The notes: generated by a model from the letters alone, not told the origin. A stretch of DNA of 64,000 bases from Paenibacillus algorifonticola (GCF_000971975.1 NZ_KQ040783.1:53686-117685), one strand, 5' to 3'. Counted from the stretch's first letter, positions 9,301 to 16,382 are shown. Translations and numbers: made by a program.

Positions 9301-10692
9301 AGAGCCTGAAAGTGTCATCGCATAATGAACCCAGCGATTGGTTGCCTGCTGCGCAGGGCTAACGCCGACAATTTGCTCGCTGCCGCCATTTTTCAAGACG
9401 AAGCGCGACTCATTAGCGCCCGTTGCTGGCGTAAAGAAAATATAATTGTTCGTGCCGAGCCCGATATCGAACACACGGGTCCACTGCTTGAGCGTGTCCT
9501 GCTTCGCCCAGAAAGCCAAGCTGACCTCGTTCAAATCCTTCAGCATGCCCGCCGGAAGCGACACATAGCCATTCGATCCATTGAGATCAACTGCTCCGCC
9601 TGATCGGCCGGTTGTCCACGATGCCCCGCCGGTAAGTGTGGCTTTGCCCTGATTGCTGCTGGTGCCTAGCGGCGAAACCTGCGTCCCTGACGTTTCATTG
9701 AACGGGTAAGCCGCTACAATGCCAGGCAGCAAATCTGGCGATTCCGGCAGCACCAACACCGTCGTCAGCGAGATTGTAGAAGAAACGACCTCATACTTAT
9801 TGACCTCTGCTGCAACCTGATAATAATAAGTAACGCCGGAAGCCAGTCCCTTGTCCTCATAGAGCTTATCTGTTCCGACATACACCGGAGTGAAGCCCGC
9901 GGTCGCATCGGTCGAGCGGTACACGCGGTAGGTAGCTCCCGTTACCGTGCTGTCCCAACTAATCGTTGCCGCAGACGAAGTGATGCCCGTTGCCTGCAAA
10001 TCGCTCGGAGCCTCCGGCTTCGGATTTGGAATTTGCCAAATGCCTACATCATCAAGCACGCTTTTTTCCCAGCGGGAGCGGAAGCCCGCTTTCCCTGACG
10101 CAAGGGAAGGATCCGTTACATTAAAAATAAGCTTGTCATCCACGTAGGCTTTAATTTTGCTGCCTTCGACGATCATACGCATCGTGTACCATTGGTTCAC
10201 ACTAAGCGGAATTGGATATTCCGCAAGCGTTGTTGTGGTGCCGCCTACCCGTTTAGATAGGGAGTACCGATTATCTCCCAGCTGAAACAAATAAAAATTG
10301 TTCACATCGCTGTATCGCGCCAAAATGCCGGGAAACGTTCCCGCAGCCACTTTTTTCACCTTGGCCTCATACACATAGTCGCTGCCGATATCCAGATTGA
10401 CGGATGCAATGGCCTCGTCCCCAGCGCTTACGTACAGCACCTGATTGCTGGCCGAAGCCGGATCAGCTGCTGCTTTGATAATGCTGCTGTTATTGACCGT
10501 CCATCCTTGCAAATCGCCATCCTGAAAATCATCCGTAAACAGCGGTTCGTTGGCAACAGCCGCTGCCTCCTGAGCAACGAGCTGCTGCTCCTCTTCCGCC
10601 GTTGCCGTTGCCGAATAGACAGGCATGATCCCAGGCAAAACGATCATTAGTGCCAGCATAAGCTTCGATATTGCCGATATGGATTTCTTCAA
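3328..10692 (-). CDS. Secreted SLH-anchored multidomain protein with two GH43-like modules
   Basis: This 2454-residue protein begins with a signal peptide (MKKSISAISKLMLALMIVLP, cleavage near 28). Rough order: LamG/jelly-roll domain 50-217, FN3 230-310, second LamG 327-527, two 'atrophied' Ig-like domains 534-710, a region ending in a Big_4-like domain 715-905, GH43-like propeller 911-1210, discoidin (F5/8C) 1214-1370, FN3 1377-1460, second GH43-like propeller 1470-1774, discoidin 1780-1914, FN3 1920-2010, Gly/Pro linker (PGTPGGGD repeats) 2014-2050, a beta-rich domain, and three SLH domains 2275-2454. Module 1 has AHGGYIL, ERPKVLYN, REAPAVVK and GWYPN, recalling GH43 subfamily 24 exo-beta-1,3-galactanases; module 2 keeps the equivalent Glu positions in FEAWNFTYN and REAPSLIK. 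It should sit on the cell surface and degrade a galactan-type polysaccharide. RBS GGGGGAGGG precedes the ATG, and a cre-like site lies upstream. Confidence 0.9.
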   Translation of the reverse strand: MKKSISAISKLMLALMIVLPGIMPVYSATATAEEEQQLVAQEAAAVANEPLFTDDFQDGDLQGWTVNNSSIIKAAADPASASNQVLYVSAGDEAIASVNLDIGSDYVYEAKVKKVAAGTFPGILARYSDVNNFYLFQLGDNRYSLSKRVGGTTTTLAEYPIPLSVNQWYTMRMIVEGSKIKAYVDDKLIFNVTDPSLASGKAGFRSRWEKSVLDDVGIWQIPNPKPEAPSDLQATGITSSAATISWDSTVTGATYRVYRSTDATAGFTPVYVGTDKLYEDKGLASGVTYYYQVAAEVNKYEVVSSTISLTTVLVLPESPDLLPGIVAAYPFNETSGTQVSPLGTSSNQGKATLTGGASWTTGRSGGAVDLNGSNGYVSLPAGMLKDLNEVSLAFWAKQDTLKQWTRVFDIGLGTNNYIFFTPATGANESRFVLKNGGSEQIVGVSPAQQATNRWVHYAMTLSGSTGVLYVDGVEVGRNTNMTLKPKDLGQTTMNYIGRSMFSADPYYDGKIDDFYVFNRALGPKEVALFTYPEDQAKVAADKAAVTPPGDLTKVMADISLPTKGANGSALAWESDQPAVVDRAGKVTRPAFGQPDVDVTLTVTIKRGNAADTKPFQLKVLADLSDEAAVENDKDALAVAHADGATAKLSLPDAGANRTKISWQSDHPVNLRPDGMVSRPAVGEGDLLVKLTATITRGSVSKTRVFDVLILEQDANTAYLFAYNKLVSGTETLHYAVSRNGKNWTELGTNAAFVSPIADGADTFKLNSEDKWLKYTYSGGAWTLASATDVAGVWTQEAASSYTLPSGALAGSFKRIDEADWSRLVHGLSVPRTLDPIMTIYTEKGLAPRLPDRVKIDYTNNQYTTVPVQWDTLAPTAYASVGSFKAEGTVTGTSTRIKADIKVQDNTGKADVIRNGEYWFDDEGGMIQAHGGYILKVADTYYWFGEDKGHNSAVLKGVSVYASKDLKHWEFRNNVLTTASHPELASAKIERPKVLYNEKTGKYVLWGHWEEAGNYNQANMIVAVSDTVDGDYKYVNRFQPGAMQARDFTLFQDDDGSAYLFASSNNNADLNVFRLTDDYLYTEKYMYTLFPGVRREAPAVVKKDGYYYLFTSGQSGWYPNQGYYSSAKSINSLSDWSELKRFGDPATYYTQPSFILSVYGSETTSYVYVGDRWNPSALMNSQYIWLPLEMDKGMASITNSGDLDLNAATGLFETATDLLVSQGKPVAASSQASSNPATMANDGMYFQDTNNDGGNDNFFDSGSASFPTTWRVDLEREYDLSRIDLSWKEWNGSEVYYTYKVEGSVDDQQYDLLIDQSGNKTPSFNSDKLTGKYRYVKLTILGQFGHTNNADKPVTWYRGLHEVKIYSSDMQLDVPQGLLATSVKTSSAAEVTTISLNWQSVPGATAYTLYRSESENGTYEQVYNGRAMAYDDNGLAVNKTYYYKVKATHPGGGSELSQSAHARTFIASSDLDTYDNTKENVWLDDAGNVTHTPTITHDGFLKLGNLYYYYEYVSDTDGFKQVNLHQSADGINWTFVDTVLTRDSHLELAASKFEAWNFTYNEATGKIVIWLHYENNKDYSLGRAAVLSGDPGGALTFHGSVRPAGNDSRDITFFKDGDGKGYIVSSGNTNADLFIYELSADYLSVERVVLKVYEGKHREAPSLIKKDGYYYLFTSEAAGWYPSKGMYSSATSLEGPWTELRRIGNNSNFSAQSGFIWKMEGSAGLSFVNMANRWVAGAGEAKQHWLPITLSNGYAKYDYYEKVYYNQATGEVVPEQNGELLSQGKPAIAKNELENSPATYANDGDYTTSWVAANGSWPSWWQVDLGDVYSLTNIQLSWYLHNGSEGYHRYKIETSLDGVTFTTALDRTDNKTYGFTSDKLSGKARYVRVQMVDAVLRNNPSNWYTPQFGEVKVYGTTVQEEPTKETPVGLKVNAATDKAIELAWTALAGVSGYNVYRATAENGPYVLANAQPISTASYADSGLSANTEYFYQVSAVYAAGESDRSAVLAAKTLKEPGTPGGGDPGPGTPGGGDPGPGTPGGGTGGNTGGSTSSGTGTGAADSGMSVEAGANGLTVKVTADASGMLQAQLSASDMEKALASLQSANTLRIQLEPSKAGAVIGAKVEIPMELLLAGEQPKVRFITVQAGAVQITVDITKAGGIVAAGANKLTLEAVQVAASELPANVQKKLGDHSVYDFKLSVDGKELHAFGQAAPVTVELAYTLKAGEKAHKVVVYYVGEGGALEVVRNVKVDEAAGVIRFQPKHFSRYAIAYADVAFADLGQAKWAQTMIEALAAREIVSGTGGGSFEPSRAVTRAEFVQLLLGALGLIDEQATSSLRDVLQGAWYEAAVASAEKLGLVKGRPDGTFGIHDAITREEMAVILARATEQIAWESTASTKPFPSFADEQSISGFALEAVSAMQQAGLVNGFEDGSYRPQGQTTRAQAAAVIFKLLKL

Positions 10693-10742
10693 TTGCGACC
10701 CTCCCCCAATTTATTTCACGTTGACCATACAGCCCGGATGAT

Positions 10743-10757
10743 TGGTAAGCGCTTACA
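10743..10757. promoter_or_regulatory. CcpA catabolite-response (cre) site
   Basis: TGGTAAGCGCTTACA is a near-perfect match to the pseudo-palindromic cre consensus TGWAANCGNTNWCA. It lies 50 bases upstream of the start codon of the glycan-degrading SLH protein on the minus strand. Carbon catabolite control of that gene by CcpA is inferred from established knowledge of Firmicutes. A separate plus-strand promoter lies further away at 10929. Confidence 0.75.
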
Positions 10758-10928
10758 TTAAATGACTGAAGAGAATTTCCGTTCCTAAGCACATCACATT
10801 GCCCATCCGGTCTGTATTTAGCTTAGCCCGATGCTTACACAGTCCGAAAGAGCAACAACACAAGCATAGTGAACAATGTGGCGTTTTACGACTGAACTAT
10901 TTTAACTTTGGTGAACTGTTGAAATATC

Positions 10929-10957
10929 TTGTACGGCTTGTCCTATGATACTATAAT
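10929..10957 (+). promoter_or_regulatory. Sigma-A type promoter facing right
   Basis: TTGTAC at 10929-10934 and TATAAT at 10952-10957 are separated by exactly 17 bases. This is one of the best consensus promoters visible in the window. It points to the small open frame at 11001 with its own terminator at 11110-11150, giving a predicted transcript of about 190 bases. Confidence 0.65.
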
Positions 10958-11000
10958 ATGGCATCTATCAGCACTCTGCTTCTCAGGAGGAGAACGATTT

Positions 11001-11090
11001 ATGAAGGCTGTAAACGCTCCATATCGGTTGGGCCAGAAGGCGGTTCACGAGAAATGTTCAAGCTGGTCATTAGCTTCTGACAGGCTGTGA
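11001..11090 (+). CDS. Putative 29-residue small protein
   Basis: An ATG at 11001 follows a strong AGGAGGAGAACGATTT ribosome binding site and opens a 29-codon frame, MKAVNAPYRLGQ followed by KAVHEKCSSWSLASDRL. The peptide is basic with a single Cys and no hydrophobic segment. A consensus promoter lies 44 bases upstream and a terminator-like hairpin 20 bases downstream, so the unit looks self-contained. No family is recognised, and coding evidence rests only on the translation signals. It might instead be a small regulatory RNA. Confidence 0.4.
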   Translation: MKAVNAPYRLGQKAVHEKCSSWSLASDRL

Positions 11091-11109
11091 CAATGCGCGT
11101 AAAAAGCAA

Positions 11110-11150
11110 AAAAGATCACCCTCGCCTACCTTGAGGTGTGATCTTCTTTT
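11110..11150. terminator. Bidirectional terminator between the small unit and the MetAP-like gene
   Basis: AAGATCACCCTC pairs with GAGGTGTGATCTT (one bulge) around a short loop, flanked by A-rich sequence on the left and CTTTT on the right. It can end both the rightward small transcript and the leftward MetAP-like transcript that stops at 11181. Confidence 0.65.
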
Positions 11151-11180
11151 CATCCGCTTAAGCGTGCAGCGTCATTCACT

Positions 11181-11915
11181 TCATCTGGTCAACACAACCG
11201 GGCCCGAGCGGGTAACCGCAACGGTATGCTTTACATGCGCTGTCGCAAGTCCCGGCTCGACACTAGCAGCGTCACCCGCCAGCGCACCTAGTCCAGCAAT
11301 TAAATCAATGGTCAAGATCATGCCTTCCGTCAACTGCTCTTCCGCCTGCTCCATCGGACGCATCTCTCCCTGCTGAAGCCGCTGGAGAATGCCTTGCACC
11401 GCAATATCCGGCATGCTGTTCATGACCAAACAGCCCGACTTGGCTGCTGAAGTATGGATAGCTACGATGATATCTCCGGCACTTTTGCCTACTCTCGCCT
11501 CAGCAATGCCGCGATTCAGCGTGTGCTGCGCCGTGCGCAGCAGCTTGCGTGCCAGCGGGGACGGCTCACCTATCGCATACGTCCAGGCGAATTCAGCTGC
11601 GCCGCCATCCACCCCAGCAATCATCTCGATTTTGACCATATCACCGCTCGATAGAGGAGCCGTGCCGGGAAAACCGCCGCGCAGCATGCCGTTTACCGAG
11701 GCATAAATGGCGAACGGATAACCTTTTCGCCCCTTGTAGGCCGGAAACGCCCCTCTTTCCAGCATGAATCGCTCCGTAAAACGCTCGATCTCCAGCGTCG
11801 TCACCCCACAGGTGATCCGCTTTGACAGCTCCTTGTGGCATGCAGCTATAATGCTGCCTGCATGCCGTACATGCTGCTCTTCCATGCCAAGCGCAAGCTT
11901 CGTCAGCATATCCAA
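11181..11915 (-). CDS. Methionine-aminopeptidase-like (M24) protein lacking metal ligands
   Basis: This 244-residue protein follows the type I methionine aminopeptidase fold from end to end; for example GYPFAIYASVN and SGDMVKIEM align with the family blocks around the active site. Every metal ligand is altered: the substrate-binding His (HGIP) is Gly80, the two Asp are Glu97 and Glu108, the GHGIG His is replaced within MPDIAVQG, the TIEP Glu is Asp in TIDL, and the final EHT Glu is Lys in KHTVAV. The frame is intact with a good RBS (GGAGGGAGG near 11920). It is therefore probably a non-catalytic paralogue, possibly a ribosome or nascent-chain binder, which is inference. Monocistronic. Confidence 0.8.
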   Translation of the reverse strand: MDMLTKLALGMEEQHVRHAGSIIAACHKELSKRITCGVTTLEIERFTERFMLERGAFPAYKGRKGYPFAIYASVNGMLRGGFPGTAPLSSGDMVKIEMIAGVDGGAAEFAWTYAIGEPSPLARKLLRTAQHTLNRGIAEARVGKSAGDIIVAIHTSAAKSGCLVMNSMPDIAVQGILQRLQQGEMRPMEQAEEQLTEGMILTIDLIAGLGALAGDAASVEPGLATAHVKHTVAVTRSGPVVLTR

Positions 11916-12017
11916 ACCTCCCTCCTCTATTCACCATATTCAAGGAACAAAGCGGACATTCTCACGAATGTGAACAATTGTTGTATTGCTGTGCATTCTC
12001 TCTTTCTTCAAAACAAA

Positions 12018-12051
12018 AGGGCTCCATTCCCCTTGAAGGGAATAGAGCCCG
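12018..12051 (-). terminator. Rho-independent terminator for the 62-residue gene
   Basis: GGGCTCCATTCCC and GGGAATAGAGCCC form a stable stem with a short CTTGAA loop. On the minus strand it is followed by CTTTTGTTTTG. It lies 13 bases after the stop of the gene at 12065. Confidence 0.75.
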
Positions 12052-12064
12052 TATAACCATGCGA

Positions 12065-12253
12065 TTAGCCGACTGAGGAGTTGAGCTTGCCCATTTCATC
12101 TTCCACCAGCAATGTTAATTCTTCCTCGTAGCCGCCGGTAATCCGGTACTTTCGAATGTAATCCCTAACAAATTTGCGTGAATCCTTGGGTTGGAAAATT
12201 CTCGTTAGTTCTTTCAGGCTTTCCTTGACTTCATTCTGGCTGTGCTTCGCCAT
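12065..12253 (-). CDS. Small hypothetical protein (62 residues)
   Basis: The start chosen is the ATG at 12253 because it follows AGGGAGGAG at ideal spacing; a longer frame to 12337 has no such signal. The 62-residue product is charged, predicted helical and soluble (MAKHSQNEVKESLKELTRIF at the start). No catalytic motif is visible. The gene is monocistronic with its own terminator. Similar small, charged, unannotated proteins are common in Paenibacillus. Function not recognised. Confidence 0.65.
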   Translation of the reverse strand: MAKHSQNEVKESLKELTRIFQPKDSRKFVRDYIRKYRITGGYEEELTLLVEDEMGKLNSSVG

Positions 12254-12466
12254 GAAATCTCCTCCCTTAACGTTGGATGGTCGTCCTAAACAACAAATTC
12301 GAGAACACATTCGGCTAAAACACCGCCGGACTCCCATCGGTCAAGCATCACCATGGTTTGATGATTCAAAATGTTTGAACTTTTCTTACTATTATAACAT
12401 TTATGCCACACTTGGGAAAGCATGCATTTGACGGCCTCGTCCACCAAGCGTATAATTTATGCAAAA

Positions 12467-12676
12467 TCAGCGCTGGTCAGGCGTCCTGTCCAGACGTGAA
12501 TCACGCTCCTCTTCACCAGCGGAAGCCTCGTCAGCACTAGCATGACGCTCTGTGGATGAACGGACAGAAGCTGCGCTCCGCTCTTTATGAAACATTCGTA
12601 AATAGGCGATAACACCAAGAACAGCGACCGCAATACCGAACGCCAGCACCAGCGCAGTGACCCAGCCCCGAACCAT
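12467..12676 (-). CDS. Small single-pass membrane protein (69 residues)
   Basis: The ATG at 12676 follows AGAGAGGAGCTGGGATA and is preferred over an upstream ATG at 12727. The product has one strong transmembrane helix at about residues 5-26 (VTALVLAFGIAVAVLGVIAY), then a basic patch and a 40-residue polar tail rich in Ser, Glu and Arg. It is probably an inner-membrane protein with a cytoplasmic tail by the positive-inside rule. No partner gene is adjacent. Function not recognised. Confidence 0.6.
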   Translation of the reverse strand: MVRGWVTALVLAFGIAVAVLGVIAYLRMFHKERSAASVRSSTERHASADEASAGEEERDSRLDRTPDQR

Positions 12677-12841
12677 TATCCCAGCTCCTCTCTGATTAAA
12701 TATCGGCAGTGAGCCGCTTATTTTCAAGCAACAAATATTTCCAAATATAGGTTACATTATAGCGAATATCCAGCCCAGCTTCAACTGTCCTAAGAACGAA
12801 ATTGCCTAGCCGCGCTTTCATGTAAGCCCTTTCTTTTATTT

Positions 12842-12951
12842 ACACAAGCGTAAACGGCTATCGCCGTCCTCTGGCGGCAAAGCTACCGTTTCGAGGGTGA
12901 AATGTAAGTCGTTTATAAGGGTGAAACGTATACATTCTTATATTTCGAAAA
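12842..12951 (+). repeat. Dispersed double-hairpin repeat, copy 1
   Basis: This copy starts ACACAAGCGTAAACGGC and contains a first imperfect hairpin bounded by AAACGG and CCGTTT with core CGCCGTCCTCTGGCGG. A second hairpin follows, with arms GAAATGTAAG and CTTATATTTC. It is nearly identical in plan and highly similar in sequence to 52306-52412 and related to the tandem array at 25456-25948. It occupies the otherwise empty 12677-13040 gap. No open frame is preserved between copies. Confidence 0.75.
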
Positions 12952-13040
12952 AACCTCCGCTTCCACACTTTCCTTGGAACGAAGGCTCGGTTTCAAGCTT
13001 CATATAGGACTGTGCAGCAGGGTAAGCCTGTCTGCCGCCG

Positions 13041-13712
13041 CTATGCAAAATCCGGCATAATCTCCTGAATGCAATCCGGCGACTCGTACGCTTCGTTGCC
13101 TACCGCATTTGTTACCGGATAAGCTCTTAGCTGATAGGATTCCAGCGGGTCGAGATGCTTGCGCAGCGAACGGAAATCATGAATGCGCGGATTGAGCCAA
13201 TCCTCCAGCCCTTCCTCATCAAGCACGATAGGCACGCGCGGCTGCCAGCCGGATAACGCCCCTGAAGAACTGGCGGTAATCATCGTAAAAGCGCGCACTT
13301 CCTGCCCCTGATAATTTTTCCAGGCATCAAAAAAACCCGCTACACCAAACAAACGCTGGCTCGGCACAACAATATGCATTGCCCGCGGCTCACGCTCCTG
13401 CCCATGCTGCTGCCAGCCAAAGAAGCCGCTGCACGGCACAACACAGCGCTGCCTGCGCAGCATCCGTTCGAAAAACGGCTTTTCAGACAGCCTCTCGCAA
13501 TCAGCATTTACTGAATCCTTCGCCCAAAACGGAAACAAGCCCCATCTGGCATCCTGAAGCGTCCGCTCGCCTAAGCGGTCATTCATCACAATCGATACCG
13601 ATTGGGTCGGCGCTATATTAAAACGGGTCACATCACAATCAATTACATTCCCAACTTGGAACGAGCTAACCAAATCATCAACATTTGCCCTAACCGAATA
13701 ACGTTCAATCAT
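13041..13712 (-). CDS. SRAP (YedK/HMCES)-like protein lacking catalytic residues
   Basis: This 223-residue protein is full length for the SOS-response-associated peptidase family, which crosslinks to abasic sites in single-stranded DNA through Cys2. The scaffold is clear: FNIAPTQ, ARWGLFPFWA, SEKPFF, RCVVPCSGFFGW and PRVPIVL match family blocks. But it starts MIERYSV, so Cys2 is Ile; the Glu of the G(Y/F)xEW motif is Gly99; and the His of IHDRMP is Gln157. The Asn of the INAR block is kept (VNAD). The start has a good RBS (GAGGGGG) and no alternative Cys-containing start exists. It is probably a DNA-binding paralogue without crosslinking activity, which is inference. Confidence 0.85.
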   Translation of the reverse strand: MIERYSVRANVDDLVSSFQVGNVIDCDVTRFNIAPTQSVSIVMNDRLGERTLQDARWGLFPFWAKDSVNADCERLSEKPFFERMLRRQRCVVPCSGFFGWQQHGQEREPRAMHIVVPSQRLFGVAGFFDAWKNYQGQEVRAFTMITASSSGALSGWQPRVPIVLDEEGLEDWLNPRIHDFRSLRKHLDPLESYQLRAYPVTNAVGNEAYESPDCIQEIMPDFA

Positions 13713-13816
13713 CTGTATATCCCCCTCGAAGCTGTGCGGGCAAGCTCTCCGCTGCGCTCAAAATATCGTCTTGCCCATTATTTGCATAAGAGGAGGTTTT
13801 TTATTCGCTCATTTAC

Positions 13817-14671
13817 TTAATTTGTCGTAAAACGCTTGCGGAATTTAAGCGGCGGCATTCCGGTATGGGAGGCAAATAACCGCGAAAAATGCGGCGTTTG
13901 ACGGAAGCCCGTCTCTTCCGCAATGCGGGCTATCGTCCAGTCCGTCTTAATAAGGAGCAGCTTCGCCTGATCCAGCCTGTAGTAGAGTAAATATTGCTGC
14001 GGCGTACAGCCGAACACCTCGGTCATACAGCGCGTAATATAATTGGTATGCAGCTGCAGCACTTCGCTGAGCATGCCATTGCTAATCGGGCTGCGGTAAT
14101 TCATTTTCAAGTAGGCAGCGGCACGTTCCGCTACCGATACGCCTGCTCTTGCAGCATCCGAACGCCAGCCTTCATCGAGCATTTGCAGCAAATGCAGAAA
14201 ACGCTGCTGGCGCTCCCAGAACGCGCCATGCGACGAGCTTTGCGCTGCATCATGCAGCTGCCCAAAGATGAGCTTCGCTTCGTCCGGGTAAGACAGGTGA
14301 ATTTTTTTCGGCAGCCGAATGGCATACGTATAATAATCTCCGCGCAAGGAGCCTGATTGACTCCCCTCGGTTTCTTCCCAAGCACCCACCGTTTGAAAAT
14401 GCACCCAGTCAAACACGGTCGCCTCTTGGCAGGGCTGATACGAATAATGATAGCTGTCCGGCCGCAAAATAAGCACATCCCCTGGGCCAAGCATCCATTT
14501 ATGCTCCCCTTCTGCAAGATGCAGAGCGCCTTCATGCACGAACAGCATATCGAATACGCCAATATTGGTCCGGTTCGGATGTTCTTCACCCGCTTGATAC
14601 GTCCTGCGGTTTGATTCTATAAAAAAGGGCAGCGGCGGCGAACGAAACGTTAGCAGCAGTTCCTCTGACAC
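13817..14671 (-). CDS. AraC family transcriptional regulator (cupin plus HTH)
   Basis: This 284-residue protein has an N-terminal AraC-type cupin sensing domain (about 20-150; LGPGDVLILRPDSYHYSYQP is typical) and a C-terminal double helix-turn-helix (about 185-284) with IARIAEETGFRQTPHFSRLF and PLKFRKRF. It follows the sulfatase gene in the same direction with a 187-base gap. As a soluble sugar-sensing AraC it probably controls the sulfatase/ABC-transporter locus; the ligand is unknown. The second regulator of the locus is the membrane-bound AraC protein at 16424-18943. Confidence 0.88.
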   Translation of the reverse strand: MSEELLLTFRSPPLPFFIESNRRTYQAGEEHPNRTNIGVFDMLFVHEGALHLAEGEHKWMLGPGDVLILRPDSYHYSYQPCQEATVFDWVHFQTVGAWEETEGSQSGSLRGDYYTYAIRLPKKIHLSYPDEAKLIFGQLHDAAQSSSHGAFWERQQRFLHLLQMLDEGWRSDAARAGVSVAERAAAYLKMNYRSPISNGMLSEVLQLHTNYITRCMTEVFGCTPQQYLLYYRLDQAKLLLIKTDWTIARIAEETGFRQTPHFSRLFASHTGMPPLKFRKRFTTN

Positions 14672-14858
14672 GACAATCTCTCCTTGTGCAACTATGTAAG
14701 TTAGTATTTATGTATTGCCCCATGTTACATAACTAATAATCGTTTGTCTACCTTTGCCGCCTGATGCGTCTCAAGGAAACCGGATGGCTTGCACGGCAAA
14801 AAAGCCTGACGGACATCGTTGTCCCGCCAAGCTGGCTCTCGCCTTATTTTCACACTGG

Positions 14859-16382
14859 TTATTGGAGCGCTTGAAGGCCGCCCTTGTCGTAAAAAAACGG
14901 ACCTTTGGACCAGGCTGAAGCCAAATGCATCAATAATTCGGTTTTGAGCCGTTCCCGAATGCGGGCATATTGGTCATCGCCGTACAAATTATGCCACTCG
15001 CCTGCATCCTTTCCCAAATGATACAGCTCGCCCTTCGTCTCATCCACACGCGCCGCTGCATCCCGCACCGCTCCATCGATATAGAGGATCAGCTTCCACT
15101 CCTTCGTTCGCCACATATAGACGGGCGCCGAATGCGGCGCGGTTACCCCTTTGCCGTGAAACTCGCAGAAGCTCCCCCGCCGCACCGTCTCACCGAGCAG
15201 ATCGAAGCCCGGCAGCATCGGATTGCGTTCAAGCCCTGCGGCGGCCGTCAGTGTAGGCACCAGATCAATTAATTCGGCTGGCCGCTCATCCTCGGTGCCC
15301 CACTTATGCTGCTGAATATAGGAGCCCGACAAAATCATCGGCACCCGTACGCTGCTGTCATACAAATTGTATTTATTGAAGCGGTAACGCCGTTCCCCCA
15401 GCATCTCGCCATGGTCGGAGACGAACACGATGAGTGCATGGTCGAGCCGGCCCTGCTGCTCCAGCTTGTCCAAAGCAAGGCCGAAATAATGGTCGAGCCA
15501 CGAGCAATTGGCCCAGTACCGCAGTGTTGTCCTTCTCTGCTCCAGTGGGCTCATCTGCTCCCAAATTCGCTTTTTCTCCAAATAAACCTCTTTGCTGTTC
15601 GCATTTAAATCATCAGTTGCCTGTAGATGCGTGTTTTCTTCCACCTCCCAAGGCGGCTGCGGAATATCGGGAATTTGCTCCAGATCGTACAGATCCTCAA
15701 ATTCCTTCGGCACATTCAATCCCGCATGCGGCTTGAGGAAAGACAGATAGAAAAACAAAGGCCGCGAAGCATCAAGCCCCTCATCGATAAAAGACAGCGC
15801 CTGCTCCGCCACCCAGCCGTCGCGATGATGGTTAAGCGGCAGCGTGCTGGTTAGGCCGATGTAGCCGTTCGAATTTTCCTCGCCGCCCCCGAAGGAGGCC
15901 GTTTCCCGGTGATACGCTTCAAGCGCCTCCGGGTTAACATCGCCCATCATAATTGCCCCCGCCTCATAATGCCCGCTTGCGCGGGACAGCCCGACTGCCC
16001 GCACCTCAAAGCCGCGCGTATCCGGCTCTTCCACGCCTTGGCCGTGGTTCCAGTGGGTTTTGCCAAAGCCAGCCGTCTGATAGCCTGCCCGCTGCAATAT
16101 AGCCGGAAGCGGCTCTGAGGGCAGCCTGCTTTCATCGAACAAGCCGCCGTAATTCGTGCGCACGCCCAACTGCGAAGGATAATAGCCCAGCATCATCGAG
16201 CTCCGGCTCGGTACGCACATCGGCGACTGGCATACCGCCTGATTGAACGTAATGCCTTTTTCCGCCAGTTTGTCGATGTTTGGCGTATGAATATGCGCAT
16301 TGTATTTGCCGATACAATCCCATCTCTGCTGATCGGTCATTAGAAAAATAATCGTAGGCTGCTCTTTCGTTTGATTAGCCAC
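14859..16382 (-). CDS. Type I (formylglycine-dependent) sulfatase
   Basis: This 507-residue protein has the sulfatase signature CVPSRSSM, in which Cys56 is the residue converted to formylglycine, preceded by a metal-binding IIFLMTDQQR and followed by GKTHWNHG and FVSDHGEMLGERR. Length and motifs fit the choline-sulfatase/arylsulfatase family acting on sulfated glycans. There is no signal peptide, so it should be cytoplasmic and act on imported sulfated sugars. The GTG start follows AGAGGTGAACG. The gene is 41 bases downstream of the membrane AraC regulator and in line with the ABC transporter genes. No formylglycine-generating or anSME maturase is in the window. Confidence 0.9.
   Translation of the reverse strand: MANQTKEQPTIIFLMTDQQRWDCIGKYNAHIHTPNIDKLAEKGITFNQAVCQSPMCVPSRSSMMLGYYPSQLGVRTNYGGLFDESRLPSEPLPAILQRAGYQTAGFGKTHWNHGQGVEEPDTRGFEVRAVGLSRASGHYEAGAIMMGDVNPEALEAYHRETASFGGGEENSNGYIGLTSTLPLNHHRDGWVAEQALSFIDEGLDASRPLFFYLSFLKPHAGLNVPKEFEDLYDLEQIPDIPQPPWEVEENTHLQATDDLNANSKEVYLEKKRIWEQMSPLEQRRTTLRYWANCSWLDHYFGLALDKLEQQGRLDHALIVFVSDHGEMLGERRYRFNKYNLYDSSVRVPMILSGSYIQQHKWGTEDERPAELIDLVPTLTAAAGLERNPMLPGFDLLGETVRRGSFCEFHGKGVTAPHSAPVYMWRTKEWKLILYIDGAVRDAAARVDETKGELYHLGKDAGEWHNLYGDDQYARIRERLKTELLMHLASAWSKGPFFYDKGGLQALQ

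Noticed and set aside
13041..13712. An alternative start restoring the SRAP catalytic Cys
   Set aside because: No in-frame Met-Cys occurs upstream or within the first 30 codons, and the chosen ATG has the only good RBS.
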